Source: Butyricimonas faecalis (GTDB lineage Bacteria; Bacteroidota; Bacteroidia; Bacteroidales; Marinifilaceae). From it: 64,000 bases of DNA. Location of the stretch: assembly GCF_003991565.1 (NCBI RefSeq), contig NZ_CP032819.1, positions 3,720,001 to 3,784,000 on the forward strand. The letters run 5' to 3'. Below, piece by piece: positions 35,278 through 44,101 of this stretch. A model generated the notes under the pieces. The model was given only the letters and a program-made list of their open reading frames with translations, did no database searches and had not been told where the DNA came from. A program made the position numbers and the translations under genes. Every line of letters begins with the position of its first letter. Within the stretch, counting starts at the first letter, position 1.

Positions 35278-35872
35278 CGGATGCCGGAGGCTCTTTACAC
35301 GGCTGGTCCGCACCACGGTGTGGGCGGATTTTGTGTTCCCTACCGGCGGCAAGTCGGACAGGCAGCTCGGGATGTGTTTCGACGGCTTGTGCCGGGAGGT
35401 CGTCTCCGTCAGTGCGGAACGCCTGTCCGACTTCTGTATCTGCCAGACATATGCCATTTCCGGATATGATACCGCGTATCGCAGGAAATGGAACGTCTCC
35501 CATTCATTCGGAAAGAAAGCCATCGGCCGCTATCTCCGCTCGGGAAAGGAACGCCGCTACCGGGAGGACCGGTGGCTGAAGAGTTTCGGGCTGTCACGGC
35601 ATGATTTGGCGCGGGCAGTGGAAGACCGCCGCAGCCATCCGTTCGGGCGTTTTATTTATCCGGAATACGAGGAGACGACCAAGCGGCGACTGCTCTCCAC
35701 CGAAGCGGGATATCTCGTCTGTGCGCTCTCCACGCTGATGTGGACGCCTTTCTCCCCGTCATGCTCAAAATGTGCGAAAGCGGAGCCATGCCGCAGAAGG
35801 ACACAGGCGCGCTATCCGGAACTGTACCGTATCCGCTGTGAGGCGTGGCGGAAAAAGGAGGCGAAGCCATGA
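35255..35872 (+). CDS. Cys-rich phage protein of unknown function
   Basis: 205 residues, starting MERKEWIDGCRRLFTRLVR inside the sigma gene. The C-terminal third has four closely spaced cysteines (FSPSCSKCAKAEPCRRRT), suggesting a small zinc site, and further cysteines are in FCICQTY. The middle is basic with Arg/Tyr repeats (RYLRSGKERRYREDRWLKSFG). The coupling of its start to the sigma gene and of its stop to the helicase gene (ATGA at 35869) suggests a replication or transcription partner. No family is recognised. Confidence 0.55.
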   Translation: MERKEWIDGCRRLFTRLVRTTVWADFVFPTGGKSDRQLGMCFDGLCREVVSVSAERLSDFCICQTYAISGYDTAYRRKWNVSHSFGKKAIGRYLRSGKERRYREDRWLKSFGLSRHDLARAVEDRRSHPFGRFIYPEYEETTKRRLLSTEAGYLVCALSTLMWTPFSPSCSKCAKAEPCRRRTQARYPELYRIRCEAWRKKEAKP

Positions 35873-37224
35873 GTGCCGTCAATCCGCTCAGTGCCGAGTT
35901 CCTGTATGAACTCTATGCCACGGCGCTCAGACAGGAACCGTTGTGTGCTGTCCTAGCCCGGCATATGCGTAAGGAATACCTGCCGGACCGTTCGTTCCAG
36001 CAGGTACAGGAGGCGATAGCCGTACACTTCAAGACATACAAGACACCGCCGTCGTATGCCGTGCTGGCACAGACCTTCCATGAGGATTACGACGCCATCG
36101 AGCTGATAGACACTTTCCGGGAGTATGACGAGGGACAGAGTGCCGAGGTGATGACCGACATGCTGGAGTCCTACATCAAGGGGGTCCGGTTGCAGTCGGT
36201 CTATGCGGAGGTCGGGAAACTGTATAACGAGAACAAACAGGACAAGGCGGAGAAGACTCTTCGGGAATATGCCGAGTGGCTGGCAGGGTTCACGCTGAAG
36301 AGTTCCTCGTTCGTCGATGTGGCCGCGACTTTCAAGGAGCGTTTCGAGAGGAACCGCCGGCGCGAGGAGGAAGAGGAACGCTCGGCCGCCCCTCGTGTGT
36401 CCCGCTTCTACATCCCGTATCTGGATGCGCTCAATGCCGGACGTAACCTGCGAGGTCAGCTGACCTGTTTCCTGGCCAGCACAGGCGTGGGAAAGTCGCA
36501 CATCGCCAAATGGATCGGTGTCAGGGCGGACATCGATGACGGGCTGCATGTGCTGCATTTCCAGCTGGAAGGTTCGGAAGAAGAGGCGTTGAACGCCTAT
36601 TCCGGCGGACTGATTTCCAGGAACGCCTACTATTACGAGCGGGGAAAGATTTCGGATACGGAGATGAGACATCTGGAAAAACTGGTCGCCTCGTATGCCG
36701 GAAGCATCACGGTGCGCAGTTACCCGCGTTTCAATGCCCAGGTCTCGACACTCGACATCAAGAACGGCATTTCGGAATACAGGAAGCTCAAAGGATATAA
36801 TCCGGACATCGTGATTGTGGATTCGATGGACTTGCTGACGGATGCCAACCGCCGTTCATGGGGAGCCGACCATGAACGGGCGAAGCGTATCGCGGTGGCT
36901 AATGACCTGAAGGACCTGGCGGCGGACGAAAAGGTATGGATGGTGGTGACTTACCAGTCTACCATCGAAGACCGGGAGTGGCTGAATGACGAGCGGAACG
37001 TGCTGACCGAGTACAACTGTTCGGAGGCCAAAGGTCTGGCCCGCCCGTGCACGCACCTTGTTTCGCTCAACCAGTCATCGGCTGAAAGAAAGGAGAACGT
37101 TATGCGCCTGCACGTGGCCAAAAGCCGGTTCTTCAAGAAAGGAGACACTATCAGGATTGCCACCGACTACGACAATGAGGTGTTCTATGACGGGCAGAGG
37201 ACACTGAATCTGAACAGGGAATAA
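35869..37224 (+). CDS. DnaB-like replicative helicase
   Basis: 451 residues from the ATG at 35869, chosen over the ATG at 35845 because it overlaps the previous stop as ATGA. Walker A is ASTGVGKSH (about residue 203) after the helical N-terminal domain. The Walker B equivalent DIVIVDSMDLL is near 313, an arginine/lysine-rich loop (WGADHERAKRIAVANDL) follows, and the C-terminal RecA-type region ends with RFFKKGDTIRIATDY. Its role would be to unwind the phage origin fork and work with the primase two genes downstream. A terminator-type stem with an A/T-rich foot follows immediately. Confidence 0.82.
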   Translation: MSAVNPLSAEFLYELYATALRQEPLCAVLARHMRKEYLPDRSFQQVQEAIAVHFKTYKTPPSYAVLAQTFHEDYDAIELIDTFREYDEGQSAEVMTDMLESYIKGVRLQSVYAEVGKLYNENKQDKAEKTLREYAEWLAGFTLKSSSFVDVAATFKERFERNRRREEEEERSAAPRVSRFYIPYLDALNAGRNLRGQLTCFLASTGVGKSHIAKWIGVRADIDDGLHVLHFQLEGSEEEALNAYSGGLISRNAYYYERGKISDTEMRHLEKLVASYAGSITVRSYPRFNAQVSTLDIKNGISEYRKLKGYNPDIVIVDSMDLLTDANRRSWGADHERAKRIAVANDLKDLAADEKVWMVVTYQSTIEDREWLNDERNVLTEYNCSEAKGLARPCTHLVSLNQSSAERKENVMRLHVAKSRFFKKGDTIRIATDYDNEVFYDGQRTLNLNRE

Positions 37225-37263
37225 AAAGCCATCGATCCGGATGCGGCGTGTCGGTGGCTTTTT
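37223..37263. terminator. Bidirectional terminator after helicase gene
   Basis: A 13-bp stem (AAAAAGCCATCGA at 37223-37235 with TCGGTGGCTTTTT at 37251-37263, one G-U pair) with an A-run on one side and a T-run on the other. It overlaps the helicase stop codon and can end transcripts from either direction. Confidence 0.8.
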
Positions 37264-37301
37264 GACTTGTAACGACTGGAATGTTGAGAATATATGGCAG
37301 C

Positions 37302-37510
37302 TTACATGCGTAAAACCAATTCCGGACAGATACGATTTTTATTGTATGCCCTTTGTATTCCGCCATATCGTCCGTTCCCCATGTTATCAACAGCAGGTTT
37401 TCACATTTCAATTCCTCTGCCGCCTCCAAGACTTTCAGTTTCCGCTCACGGGTCTTGGCGTTCGAGATATCATACGACCTTTGTTCGAGGAAAGTTCGAA
37501 TGACCTCGCA
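37302..37510 (-). pseudogene. Remnant of a DUF4143-type AAA+ ATPase C-terminus
   Basis: On the - strand the frame reads EVIRTFLEQRSYDISNAKTR, then ERKLKVLEAAEEL, LLLITWGTDD and IKIVSVRNWF. This is the conserved end of bacterial DUF4143/ATPase proteins (SYDI..N..TREREL, LITW, and a final I.VVPxWxW pattern). The frame has no start or N-terminal domains and hits a stop upstream at about 37523, so only the last 70 residues or so remain. It sits in opposite orientation inside the phage replication module and is likely a relic of host DNA. Confidence 0.6.
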
Positions 37511-37858
37511 AATACAAATCCGTTATTTGTAGTAATTGGAAAACGATACTTTTCATTCAGTATGTTTATTGTACTGCACAAAAAATACGCTTTTTTTATG
37601 TAGAGAGTGATCATTTTAGAAAAGTACATCTCTACACCTGATAATCAGCCAATGCTGATTATCAATCTCCTTATTTATATATTGTTTTATCGATTAGACA
37701 AAAGCAGTCATTTTTTGTCCAGCCGGGAAGACAATTTCTCTTTTCCTTTGGGTGGAAAGACCTTCCATGATTCTGCCGGTCTATTTTTATTGGGCTAATC
37801 CGGATTCTTTTTCCAAACATTTCAAACCAACCTGTAGCGGTCACGACTATACCTTAAT
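37511..37858. other. A+T-rich intergenic region before primase, with inverted repeat
   Basis: About 350 bases with no credible gene, visibly A+T-rich against its surroundings. A perfect 11-bp inverted repeat, TGATAATCAGC (37639-37649) and GCTGATTATCA (37654-37664), has a 4-base loop. It may be an operator or part of an origin. No U-tract supports a terminator. It lies between a terminator and the primase-polymerase operon, so a promoter is expected here. Confidence 0.45.
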
Positions 37859-38899
37859 ATGGAACTGTCGGTACAGGAATATCAATATCTGGTTTCGGAG
37901 ATAACCCGCGAGACGGGTGCCAAACGGGACGGGAGCGGTAAGAACCTTATCGTTCCGCGCTGCCCGTTCTGCGGAAAGTCGGGCGGTAAGTTCGGTATCT
38001 ACATCGGCAAGGCGACTGCCCACCGCCGGCCTTTCATGGCCCACTGCTTCTCCTGCGGGGCATCCACCCGTACATTGGAGCAACTTCTGGCGGCTATCGG
38101 TCGCATGGACCTGATGGTTTTGCAGACAGCTGACATTGCCGCACCGTTGAACCTGCACCTGCTGGAGAAGGACGAGGCGGAAGAAATAGACGACGAACTG
38201 GTGCCGGTCGAATTGCCGGACTTTTACAAGCGCACTTTCCGGCATCCGTATTTGCAGCGGCGCGGCTTCTGTTTCGACGATTACGAGTATTTCCCGGTCG
38301 GGATAACCGGCAGGCTCAATCCGCGCTACGCGGACTATGTCGTCTTTCCGGTCATCGATGACTGTACGGTTGTCGGCTATGTCTCCCGCCATACCTGGCC
38401 GAAAGAGGATATAGACGCCCACAACCGCAAGACCAGACATAGCGGCGGGTACAAGATCCTGCGTTACCGGAACTCCACGGAAAACGACTTTTCCAGACTC
38501 CTTTATAACTACGATGCCGTCCGTATGGATGAAACCGATACGGTCATCCTCGCGGAAGGTATTTTCGATGTCATCGCCCTGACCCGCAGACTCGAACTCT
38601 ATGACAATTCCCATGTCGCAGCCGTGGCCACTTTCGGAAAGAAAATATCCGATGTACAGATCTACAAGCTGCAATCGAAAGGCGTCAGAACCGTAGTCAT
38701 CGGTTACGATGGTGATGCCGTCGAGTCGGTAAAGCGGACGGCTGAACGGCTGAAACCCTATTTCGAGGTTTTCATCGCGGACATTGCTGATGCCGCCAAA
38801 GACTGGGACGAACTCACGGAAGCGGAAATCTACGGGATTTTCGCCTGCCGCCTGCTGTCCGTCCTTGAATACAAACTCAAAAAAGTACAGGAAAGATGA
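37859..38899 (+). CDS. DNA primase (zinc-binding and TOPRIM domains)
   Basis: 346 residues. An N-terminal CHC2-like zinc site is PRCPFCGKS...HCFSCGAS (Cys35, Cys38, Cys63, Cys66). The TOPRIM motif TVILAEGIFDVIAL is near residues 225-240 with the acid-rich second part VIGYDGDAVES near 280. There is no helicase domain, so it is a stand-alone primase working with the DnaB-like helicase. It starts the second half of the replication module after an A+T-rich gap and overlaps the polymerase gene by 4 bases (ATGA). Confidence 0.85.
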   Translation: MELSVQEYQYLVSEITRETGAKRDGSGKNLIVPRCPFCGKSGGKFGIYIGKATAHRRPFMAHCFSCGASTRTLEQLLAAIGRMDLMVLQTADIAAPLNLHLLEKDEAEEIDDELVPVELPDFYKRTFRHPYLQRRGFCFDDYEYFPVGITGRLNPRYADYVVFPVIDDCTVVGYVSRHTWPKEDIDAHNRKTRHSGGYKILRYRNSTENDFSRLLYNYDAVRMDETDTVILAEGIFDVIALTRRLELYDNSHVAAVATFGKKISDVQIYKLQSKGVRTVVIGYDGDAVESVKRTAERLKPYFEVFIADIADAAKDWDELTEAEIYGIFACRLLSVLEYKLKKVQER

Positions 38900-40653
38900 T
38901 ACAGGAACTTTTCTCATGGCTCGATGCACAACGGATAACCTATATCCCGGTCGATACGGAAGTGGTGGATATTCCCGGCTTCGGGCGGCTTTTCACGGCC
39001 GACCTGTCGGGAGTGGAATCCATCTTCCGCGGCGACGGGGACAAGCTCGTGTTCAACCTGATGGAAAGTCCGGATGTGCTGATGGAAGAAGGAATCTTCC
39101 ATGTGGCCTTCCCGTTCGGCAGGAACTGGTACTACTATGACCTGCGGGAAGAATTCCGTTTCAACCTGCTGAAATATATCGGCCGGCCCAAGCCTCCGGT
39201 ACATGATGTACCTTTCGTGAACCTCGGCATCCATACCTCCTACGAGCTGCTGAACGCCTGCTGCTCGCCGGAAGATTTGTGCCGCAAGGCGAAATGGCTC
39301 GGGCATACGGCTGTCGGCATCTGCGACCGCAATACAATGGCCGCCACGCTGAACCTTCAGAAGGAGTGCGCCAATACCGGGCTGAAACATATATTCGGCT
39401 ACTCGCTGACAATGATGCACGAAGAAGAACGTGTCGGGCTGAAGATTTATGCCTTGGATAACGAGGGGCTGCATAATCTGCTGCGCATCCAACGGGCCGT
39501 CATGGTCGATTCGGAAGACAACACCCTCCGCTATGAACAGCTGCTGATGTATGCCGCAGGTTGTGTGGTGGTTTTCGCCATCCGTTCCGTCTACTGGATG
39601 GCCGGACACCCCAAACAGGTGAAGCGTATCCGGAAAGGTGCCGAAGCGGTCTATTACCAGGTCGACGCCAACGAATACAAGGCGGACCGCATCGACAGGG
39701 AGCAACTAGAAGCCCTGAAATATTATTTCGGCAACTGTTATGATGCCGACACGGATTCATTTACAGTAGAACCAGTCCTGATTCCGGACTGCTACTACAT
39801 GGACAAGGACGATGCAGGGTACAGAATCGTGGTGAACAAGATTGCCACGGGAGCCGCCCATGAACAGAGCGATGACCAGTATTTCAAGACAGCGGATGAA
39901 TTGTATGACACGCTCCGTCCTCTGTTCTCCGGGCAATGGGACTTCGATTCCCTGTTTAGGCGCATGTGCCGTCCCACGGTGGAGATTGCCGGACGTGCGG
40001 ACGCCTCATTCGAGACCGGGCGAATGTTCATGCCGGAATACCGTATGCGACCGGAAGAGCGGGAACGGTATGGTGACCGCCGTACGATGTTCCTCCGACT
40101 GCTTGACGACGGGCTGGACCGGAAAGTGCCGGAACCGGAGCGGGAACGCTATCGGGAACGGCTGGACGAGGAAGTCTATATCATTGAATCGACCGACAAT
40201 GTGGACTATTTCCTGGTGCAGTGGGATATGGTGCGGGAGGCGCACCGGAGAGGCATCGCAACTGGTATAGGTCGCGGTTCCGCCGGGGGCTCGCTGGTTT
40301 CCTACTTGCTTGGCATAACCTCCATCGACCCGCTGAAATACGACCTTATCTTCTCGCGCTTCCTCGTGCCGGAACGCTGCGGGCTCAGCTGGAAAGACGA
40401 ACTGACGGTGCTTGCCCCGGACATCACACTCGGCAAGGGCGAACGCTATGTGGAGATGGAATCTGAAGGCAAGACTTACCGTCTGTGCACGGATGCCCGG
40501 ATGCGGGTAATCCGTAACGGAGAAGAGCGGACGATATACGCAGATGAATTGATGTGTGGCGACGAAATCCTTTTTGACCGCCGAGATTGCTTGTGGAACC
40601 TAAAGGAACTCGAAACCCATGAATCCGACCTACGAACACCACCGTCCCTATGA
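38896..40653 (+). CDS. DNA polymerase III alpha chain, N-terminal part (split gene)
   Basis: 585 residues. After an extra N-terminal domain of about 105 residues, a PHP-like domain starts at VNLGIHTSYELL (residue 110) and continues through LGHTAVGICDRNTM. Near the C-terminus are the DnaE blocks GIGRGSAGGSLVSYLLGITS (residues 456-475) and FSRFLVPER. From Cys495 the sequence leaves the DnaE family: a beta-rich stretch runs to YADELMCGDEIL and then a non-conserved tail, part of which overlaps the methyltransferase start. The essential Asp residues are not in this piece but in the gene at 41918, so the two products must combine or be spliced to make an enzyme. Confidence 0.85.
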   Translation: MIQELFSWLDAQRITYIPVDTEVVDIPGFGRLFTADLSGVESIFRGDGDKLVFNLMESPDVLMEEGIFHVAFPFGRNWYYYDLREEFRFNLLKYIGRPKPPVHDVPFVNLGIHTSYELLNACCSPEDLCRKAKWLGHTAVGICDRNTMAATLNLQKECANTGLKHIFGYSLTMMHEEERVGLKIYALDNEGLHNLLRIQRAVMVDSEDNTLRYEQLLMYAAGCVVVFAIRSVYWMAGHPKQVKRIRKGAEAVYYQVDANEYKADRIDREQLEALKYYFGNCYDADTDSFTVEPVLIPDCYYMDKDDAGYRIVVNKIATGAAHEQSDDQYFKTADELYDTLRPLFSGQWDFDSLFRRMCRPTVEIAGRADASFETGRMFMPEYRMRPEERERYGDRRTMFLRLLDDGLDRKVPEPERERYRERLDEEVYIIESTDNVDYFLVQWDMVREAHRRGIATGIGRGSAGGSLVSYLLGITSIDPLKYDLIFSRFLVPERCGLSWKDELTVLAPDITLGKGERYVEMESEGKTYRLCTDARMRVIRNGEERTIYADELMCGDEILFDRRDCLWNLKELETHESDLRTPPSL

Positions 40654-41386
40654 CGGTTGCGACCTTTACCGGGGCGATGCACTCGATGTGCTGCCCCTGC
40701 TGGCTGAAGAAGGCATCACTGCCGACATGGTATTGTCAGACCCTCCATACGGTACGACACATTGTCGATGGGACGCCGTGATAGACATCCCCGGGATGTG
40801 GAATGCTGTACAGGGCATATCCAGACCTGACACTCCCGTACTGCTGTTCTGCCAGCATCCTTTTACGAGCCTGCTGGGCAGCTCCAATCTCCGCAGGCTG
40901 CGGTATGCCTGGGTATGGGAGAAGACGCAGGCGACAGGCTTCCTAAACGCCAGGCGTATGCCGATGAAGGCGCACGAGGACATTCTGGTCTTTTACGACA
41001 GGTTGCCGAAGTATCATCCGATCAAGACGGACGGGCACAAGCGCAAGGTCGTGATGGCCGAACATCAGCGGAAATGCGATGCCGGCGAGATATACCGGAA
41101 GCACGATAATTTCCGGGATTACATATCCACGGAACGCTATCCGCGCAGTGTGCTGAAATTCAAGACGGACAAGCAGCTCTCCTGCCTGCACGCGACACAG
41201 AAACCTGTCGCCCTGCTGGAATACCTGATACGCACCTACACCGACGAAGGAGACATCGTCCTCGACTTTGCGATGGGCAGCGGCAGTACAGCCGTGGCCT
41301 GCCGGAATACGGGACGCCGGTTCATCGGCGTGGAGATAGACCTGGGAATTTTTCAGACAGCACTAAACCGTATAACCCATGGCTGA
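40619..41386 (+). CDS. DNA adenine/cytosine methyltransferase (beta-class, DPPY)
   Basis: 255 residues. The catalytic motif LSDPPYG (residues 40-45) comes before the AdoMet-binding motif I, VLDFAMGSGST near 216-226, giving the beta-type order of N6-adenine and N4-cytosine enzymes. A target-recognition-like insert lies between (ATGFLNARRMPMKAHEDILVF, then KLSCLHATQKPVALLEYLI). DPPY favours N6-adenine. The start overlaps the polymerase N-part by 35 bases and the stop overlaps the HNH gene by 8. No restriction partner other than the HNH protein is seen. Confidence 0.85.
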   Translation: MNPTYEHHRPYDGCDLYRGDALDVLPLLAEEGITADMVLSDPPYGTTHCRWDAVIDIPGMWNAVQGISRPDTPVLLFCQHPFTSLLGSSNLRRLRYAWVWEKTQATGFLNARRMPMKAHEDILVFYDRLPKYHPIKTDGHKRKVVMAEHQRKCDAGEIYRKHDNFRDYISTERYPRSVLKFKTDKQLSCLHATQKPVALLEYLIRTYTDEGDIVLDFAMGSGSTAVACRNTGRRFIGVEIDLGIFQTALNRITHG

Positions 41387-41921
41387 CACCCGGGAAATCT
41401 GGGTGGATATCAAGAACTATGAAGGAAAGTACAAGATCAGCAACCTCGGGCGTGTCAAGAGTCTGGAACGGCAAGTTTCGCATGACGGTATCACCTGGAC
41501 ACAACCCGAACGTATCATGTGTCATTGGTGTGGGACGACTTCGCTCTATGACTGTGTCCGACTCTACAAGGGCGGTGTCGGAAAGAAGTTCTCCGTGCAC
41601 CGTCTGGTGGCACAGCACTTCCTGCCCGACTGGAATCCGGGACTGGAGGTGAACCATATCGACGGGAACCGCGACAACAACCGTGCGGATAACCTGGAAA
41701 TGTGTACGCACCAGCGGAATATGGAACATGCCATAGCGGGTGGCCTCAAACGGGATTACGGCGAGAAAAGCGTGAACGCCAAACTGACCAACGGGCAGGC
41801 GGAAGAGATACGGGTGAGGTATTCCTCCGGCCAGGCTTCCCAGAACAGCCTGGCAAAACAGTACGGTGTCAGCCGCCAGACGGTAAGCGCGATAATACGA
41901 TACAAGAAATATATCAGATGA
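41379..41921 (+). CDS. NUMOD4-HNH homing endonuclease
   Basis: 180 residues. The NUMOD4 DNA-binding motif EIWVDIKNYEGKYKISNLGR is at residues 6-25, an HNH fold with VHRLVAQHF (His74), VNHIDGN (Asn92, His93) and NRADNLEMCT (Asn105) is at about 72-112, and a C-terminal helix-turn-helix NSLAKQYGVSRQTVSAIIR is at 156-174. This is the order of phage HNH homing endonucleases (I-HmuI class). The stop codon overlaps the polymerase C-part start as ATGA. Its target was probably the polymerase gene at the interruption site. Confidence 0.9.
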   Translation: MADTREIWVDIKNYEGKYKISNLGRVKSLERQVSHDGITWTQPERIMCHWCGTTSLYDCVRLYKGGVGKKFSVHRLVAQHFLPDWNPGLEVNHIDGNRDNNRADNLEMCTHQRNMEHAIAGGLKRDYGEKSVNAKLTNGQAEEIRVRYSSGQASQNSLAKQYGVSRQTVSAIIRYKKYIR

Positions 41922-44095
41922 AAGTAACACATATAAGAATCAGGAAAGCAGACGGACCGCTGACGGTCATGGATGCCTTTGTGGACAAAGGACTGACAGA
42001 AGGCGGCCACGCTTCGCTGCCGGACATAGATGTCGACTATGCCTCCGACCGGCGGCAGGAGATCAAGGATTACCTGGAAGAACGGTACAACGCGGACGGC
42101 CGCCAGCGTGTCTTTTCCGCCGGCACCTTTACCACGATGAAACTGAAAGCCGCCTTGAAGGACGTGGCACGCGTACACCGCGTGCCTCACTCCATCGTGA
42201 ACTATATTACCGCCATGATAGATGACGGCACGGACTGGACAGGACTGTTCAGACAGGCTGCCTTCAACAGAAAACTTCGGGACTTTATCCAGACCTATCC
42301 GCTGGTCATCGAGGACGTGCAAGGATTGCTCGGACAGCCCAAAGCGGCCTCCATACACGCCTCGGCCATCGTTGTCACACCGGACACGCGGGACGGCAGG
42401 CCCGCCGAATGCTTCGATTTCCTGCCGGTCCGTAAGATGGACGGGGCACTGGTATCGGAGTTCGACGGCTATTCGGTCGATGAGATCGGATTGTTGAAGG
42501 AGGATGTGCTGGCGACAAAGGAACTTGCCAAACTGAGTGCCGTCATCGCGTTGGTCAACCGGAATTTCGGGCAGGAACTTACTATCGGGCGTATTACGCA
42601 GGATATGCTGGAAGACGGGAAGACCTACCGACTGCTCTCGGACGGCAACACGCAGAATGTGTTCCAGTTCTCTTCGCCGGGCATTACCCGGTTTATCCAG
42701 GATGTACAGCCGGAGTGTATCGAGGACCTGATCGCCATCAATGCCCTGTACCGTCCCGCCACACTCGACATCGGTGCCACCGATGATTATGTCCGTTTCA
42801 GGCGTGGCGAAGTGGCCCCGGTCTATAACTACGGCTGTTATGAAGCAACGAAGAACACTTTCGGAATCATGGTCTACCAGGAGCAGTTCATGTCCGTTGC
42901 TCATACGCTCGGGGGATTCGACCTCGGGAAGACCGACTATCTGCGCAAGGCCATAGGAAAGAAGAAAGCCGACCTGATGGCCACGCTGAAGGCGGATTTC
43001 ATTGCCGGAGCCGTCGGGAACGGATGCCCGGACTATGAGGCGGAGGAAATCTGGCACAAGATAGAGGTAGCCGGGAAATATTCGTTCAACCGTTCCCATG
43101 CCGCGGCATACGCCCTTACAGCCTATTGCGGGGCATGGCTCAAGGCCAATTACCCCTCGGCATTCTACACGGTGGCATTGCAATGGGCGGACGACAAGGA
43201 GATTCCTTCGTTGATGGCGGAGATGGAACGCTGCTCGTCGGCCAAGATCGTGCCGCCGGACATCAACCGCTCCGGGACGGAGTTCTTCACCGACTATGCC
43301 ACCGATGAAATCTTCTGGTCGCTTACCCGTATCAAACAGGTCGGTGTCAAGACAGTGGAATACATCGTCACGGAACGCGACCGGGGCGGGGCATATACCG
43401 GTATCGAGAACTTCATCCACCGCATATTCCGTTACAAACTCAAGAAATACAGTTACTGGGACGACCCCGACAACGCGGAAGAGGCCGTGAAAGTCCCCGT
43501 GAACGCCCGGCATGTCAAGCACATGATCCTTGCCGGATGCTTCGACCGTATCGAAAAAGTCGGGGCGGTTACCGAACGCTGCGCGCTGCTCGAACGCGCA
43601 GCACGGGAACTGGGATTCTCCCTTTCTGAAAAAGACTTCCCGCAGGACATGCGCGGGCGGCATTTCTTCTGGTCGCAGCAGCAGATTGCCGTGTCGGGCA
43701 TAGGCAGCATCGATTATCGCCGCATCTTCAACAATTCGGAAGCCCGCAGGCAGGTCAAGGGAAAAGCCTCTTACCTGACCCTGGACGAGGTGGCACGGGA
43801 CGAGAACGACGGCAGGCGTGCGACTGTCTGCGCCACGGTGGTGGATGTAACCGAACATACCTACAAGGACAGGGAGACGGGAAGCCGGAAGCGTTTCGCC
43901 AAGCTGACACTCTCCCAGAACAACCGTCTGGCGGAATGTGTATGCTGGAACGACTATTACATGGAACACCACACCGTGATCCAGTCGCTCAAAGACCGGG
44001 TGGTCATCCTCACTGCCGTCATCCGTTACAGCGACTACAACGGATGCAATACATTACAGACCTATAGGAACTCATTGTTATTCATTCAATCCTGA
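41918..44095 (+). CDS. DNA polymerase III alpha chain, C-terminal catalytic part (split gene)
   Basis: 725 residues from the ATG at 41918, whose ATGA overlaps the HNH stop. The long open frame upstream of it is antiparallel noise. About 33 unrelated residues (MKVTHIRIRKADGPLTVMDA...) come first, then the polymerase continues with SLPDIDVDYASDRRQEI, holding the catalytic aspartates (Asp36, Asp38), and FSAGTFTTMKLKAALKDV, LLKEDVLATKEL, VFQFSSPGI, FGIMVYQEQFM and YSFNRSHAAAYALTAY. The last 130 residues look like an OB-fold (CATVVDVTEHTYKD, LTLSQNNRLAECVCW). It lacks the N-terminal half. It would work with the DnaQ-like exonuclease 7 bases downstream. Confidence 0.88.
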   Translation: MKVTHIRIRKADGPLTVMDAFVDKGLTEGGHASLPDIDVDYASDRRQEIKDYLEERYNADGRQRVFSAGTFTTMKLKAALKDVARVHRVPHSIVNYITAMIDDGTDWTGLFRQAAFNRKLRDFIQTYPLVIEDVQGLLGQPKAASIHASAIVVTPDTRDGRPAECFDFLPVRKMDGALVSEFDGYSVDEIGLLKEDVLATKELAKLSAVIALVNRNFGQELTIGRITQDMLEDGKTYRLLSDGNTQNVFQFSSPGITRFIQDVQPECIEDLIAINALYRPATLDIGATDDYVRFRRGEVAPVYNYGCYEATKNTFGIMVYQEQFMSVAHTLGGFDLGKTDYLRKAIGKKKADLMATLKADFIAGAVGNGCPDYEAEEIWHKIEVAGKYSFNRSHAAAYALTAYCGAWLKANYPSAFYTVALQWADDKEIPSLMAEMERCSSAKIVPPDINRSGTEFFTDYATDEIFWSLTRIKQVGVKTVEYIVTERDRGGAYTGIENFIHRIFRYKLKKYSYWDDPDNAEEAVKVPVNARHVKHMILAGCFDRIEKVGAVTERCALLERAARELGFSLSEKDFPQDMRGRHFFWSQQQIAVSGIGSIDYRRIFNNSEARRQVKGKASYLTLDEVARDENDGRRATVCATVVDVTEHTYKDRETGSRKRFAKLTLSQNNRLAECVCWNDYYMEHHTVIQSLKDRVVILTAVIRYSDYNGCNTLQTYRNSLLFIQS

Positions 44096-44101
44096 AAAGA
44101 T

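Larger units (their letters stand above)
40619..41921 (+). mobile_element. Methyltransferase plus homing-endonuclease cassette interrupting the polymerase gene
   Basis: Two genes, a DPPY-type DNA methyltransferase and a NUMOD4-HNH endonuclease, separate the N- and C-terminal halves of one polymerase. Overlaps are 35 bases (polymerase-N to methyltransferase), 8 bases (methyltransferase to HNH) and 4 bases (HNH to polymerase-C). No intron-like leftover sequence lies between the frames. The HNH type is usual in homing elements. The methyltransferase may protect the cleavage site. Confidence 0.7.

Noticed and set aside
41702..41917. Extended start for the polymerase C-part
   Set aside because: The upstream part is another frame of the HNH gene. 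The ATG at 41918 overlaps the HNH stop as ATGA.
40619..41921. Group I intron in the polymerase gene
   Set aside because: HNH proteins often sit in introns, but here the four frames overlap end to end with no non-coding flank that could fold as a ribozyme, and the polymerase frames have their own stop and start.
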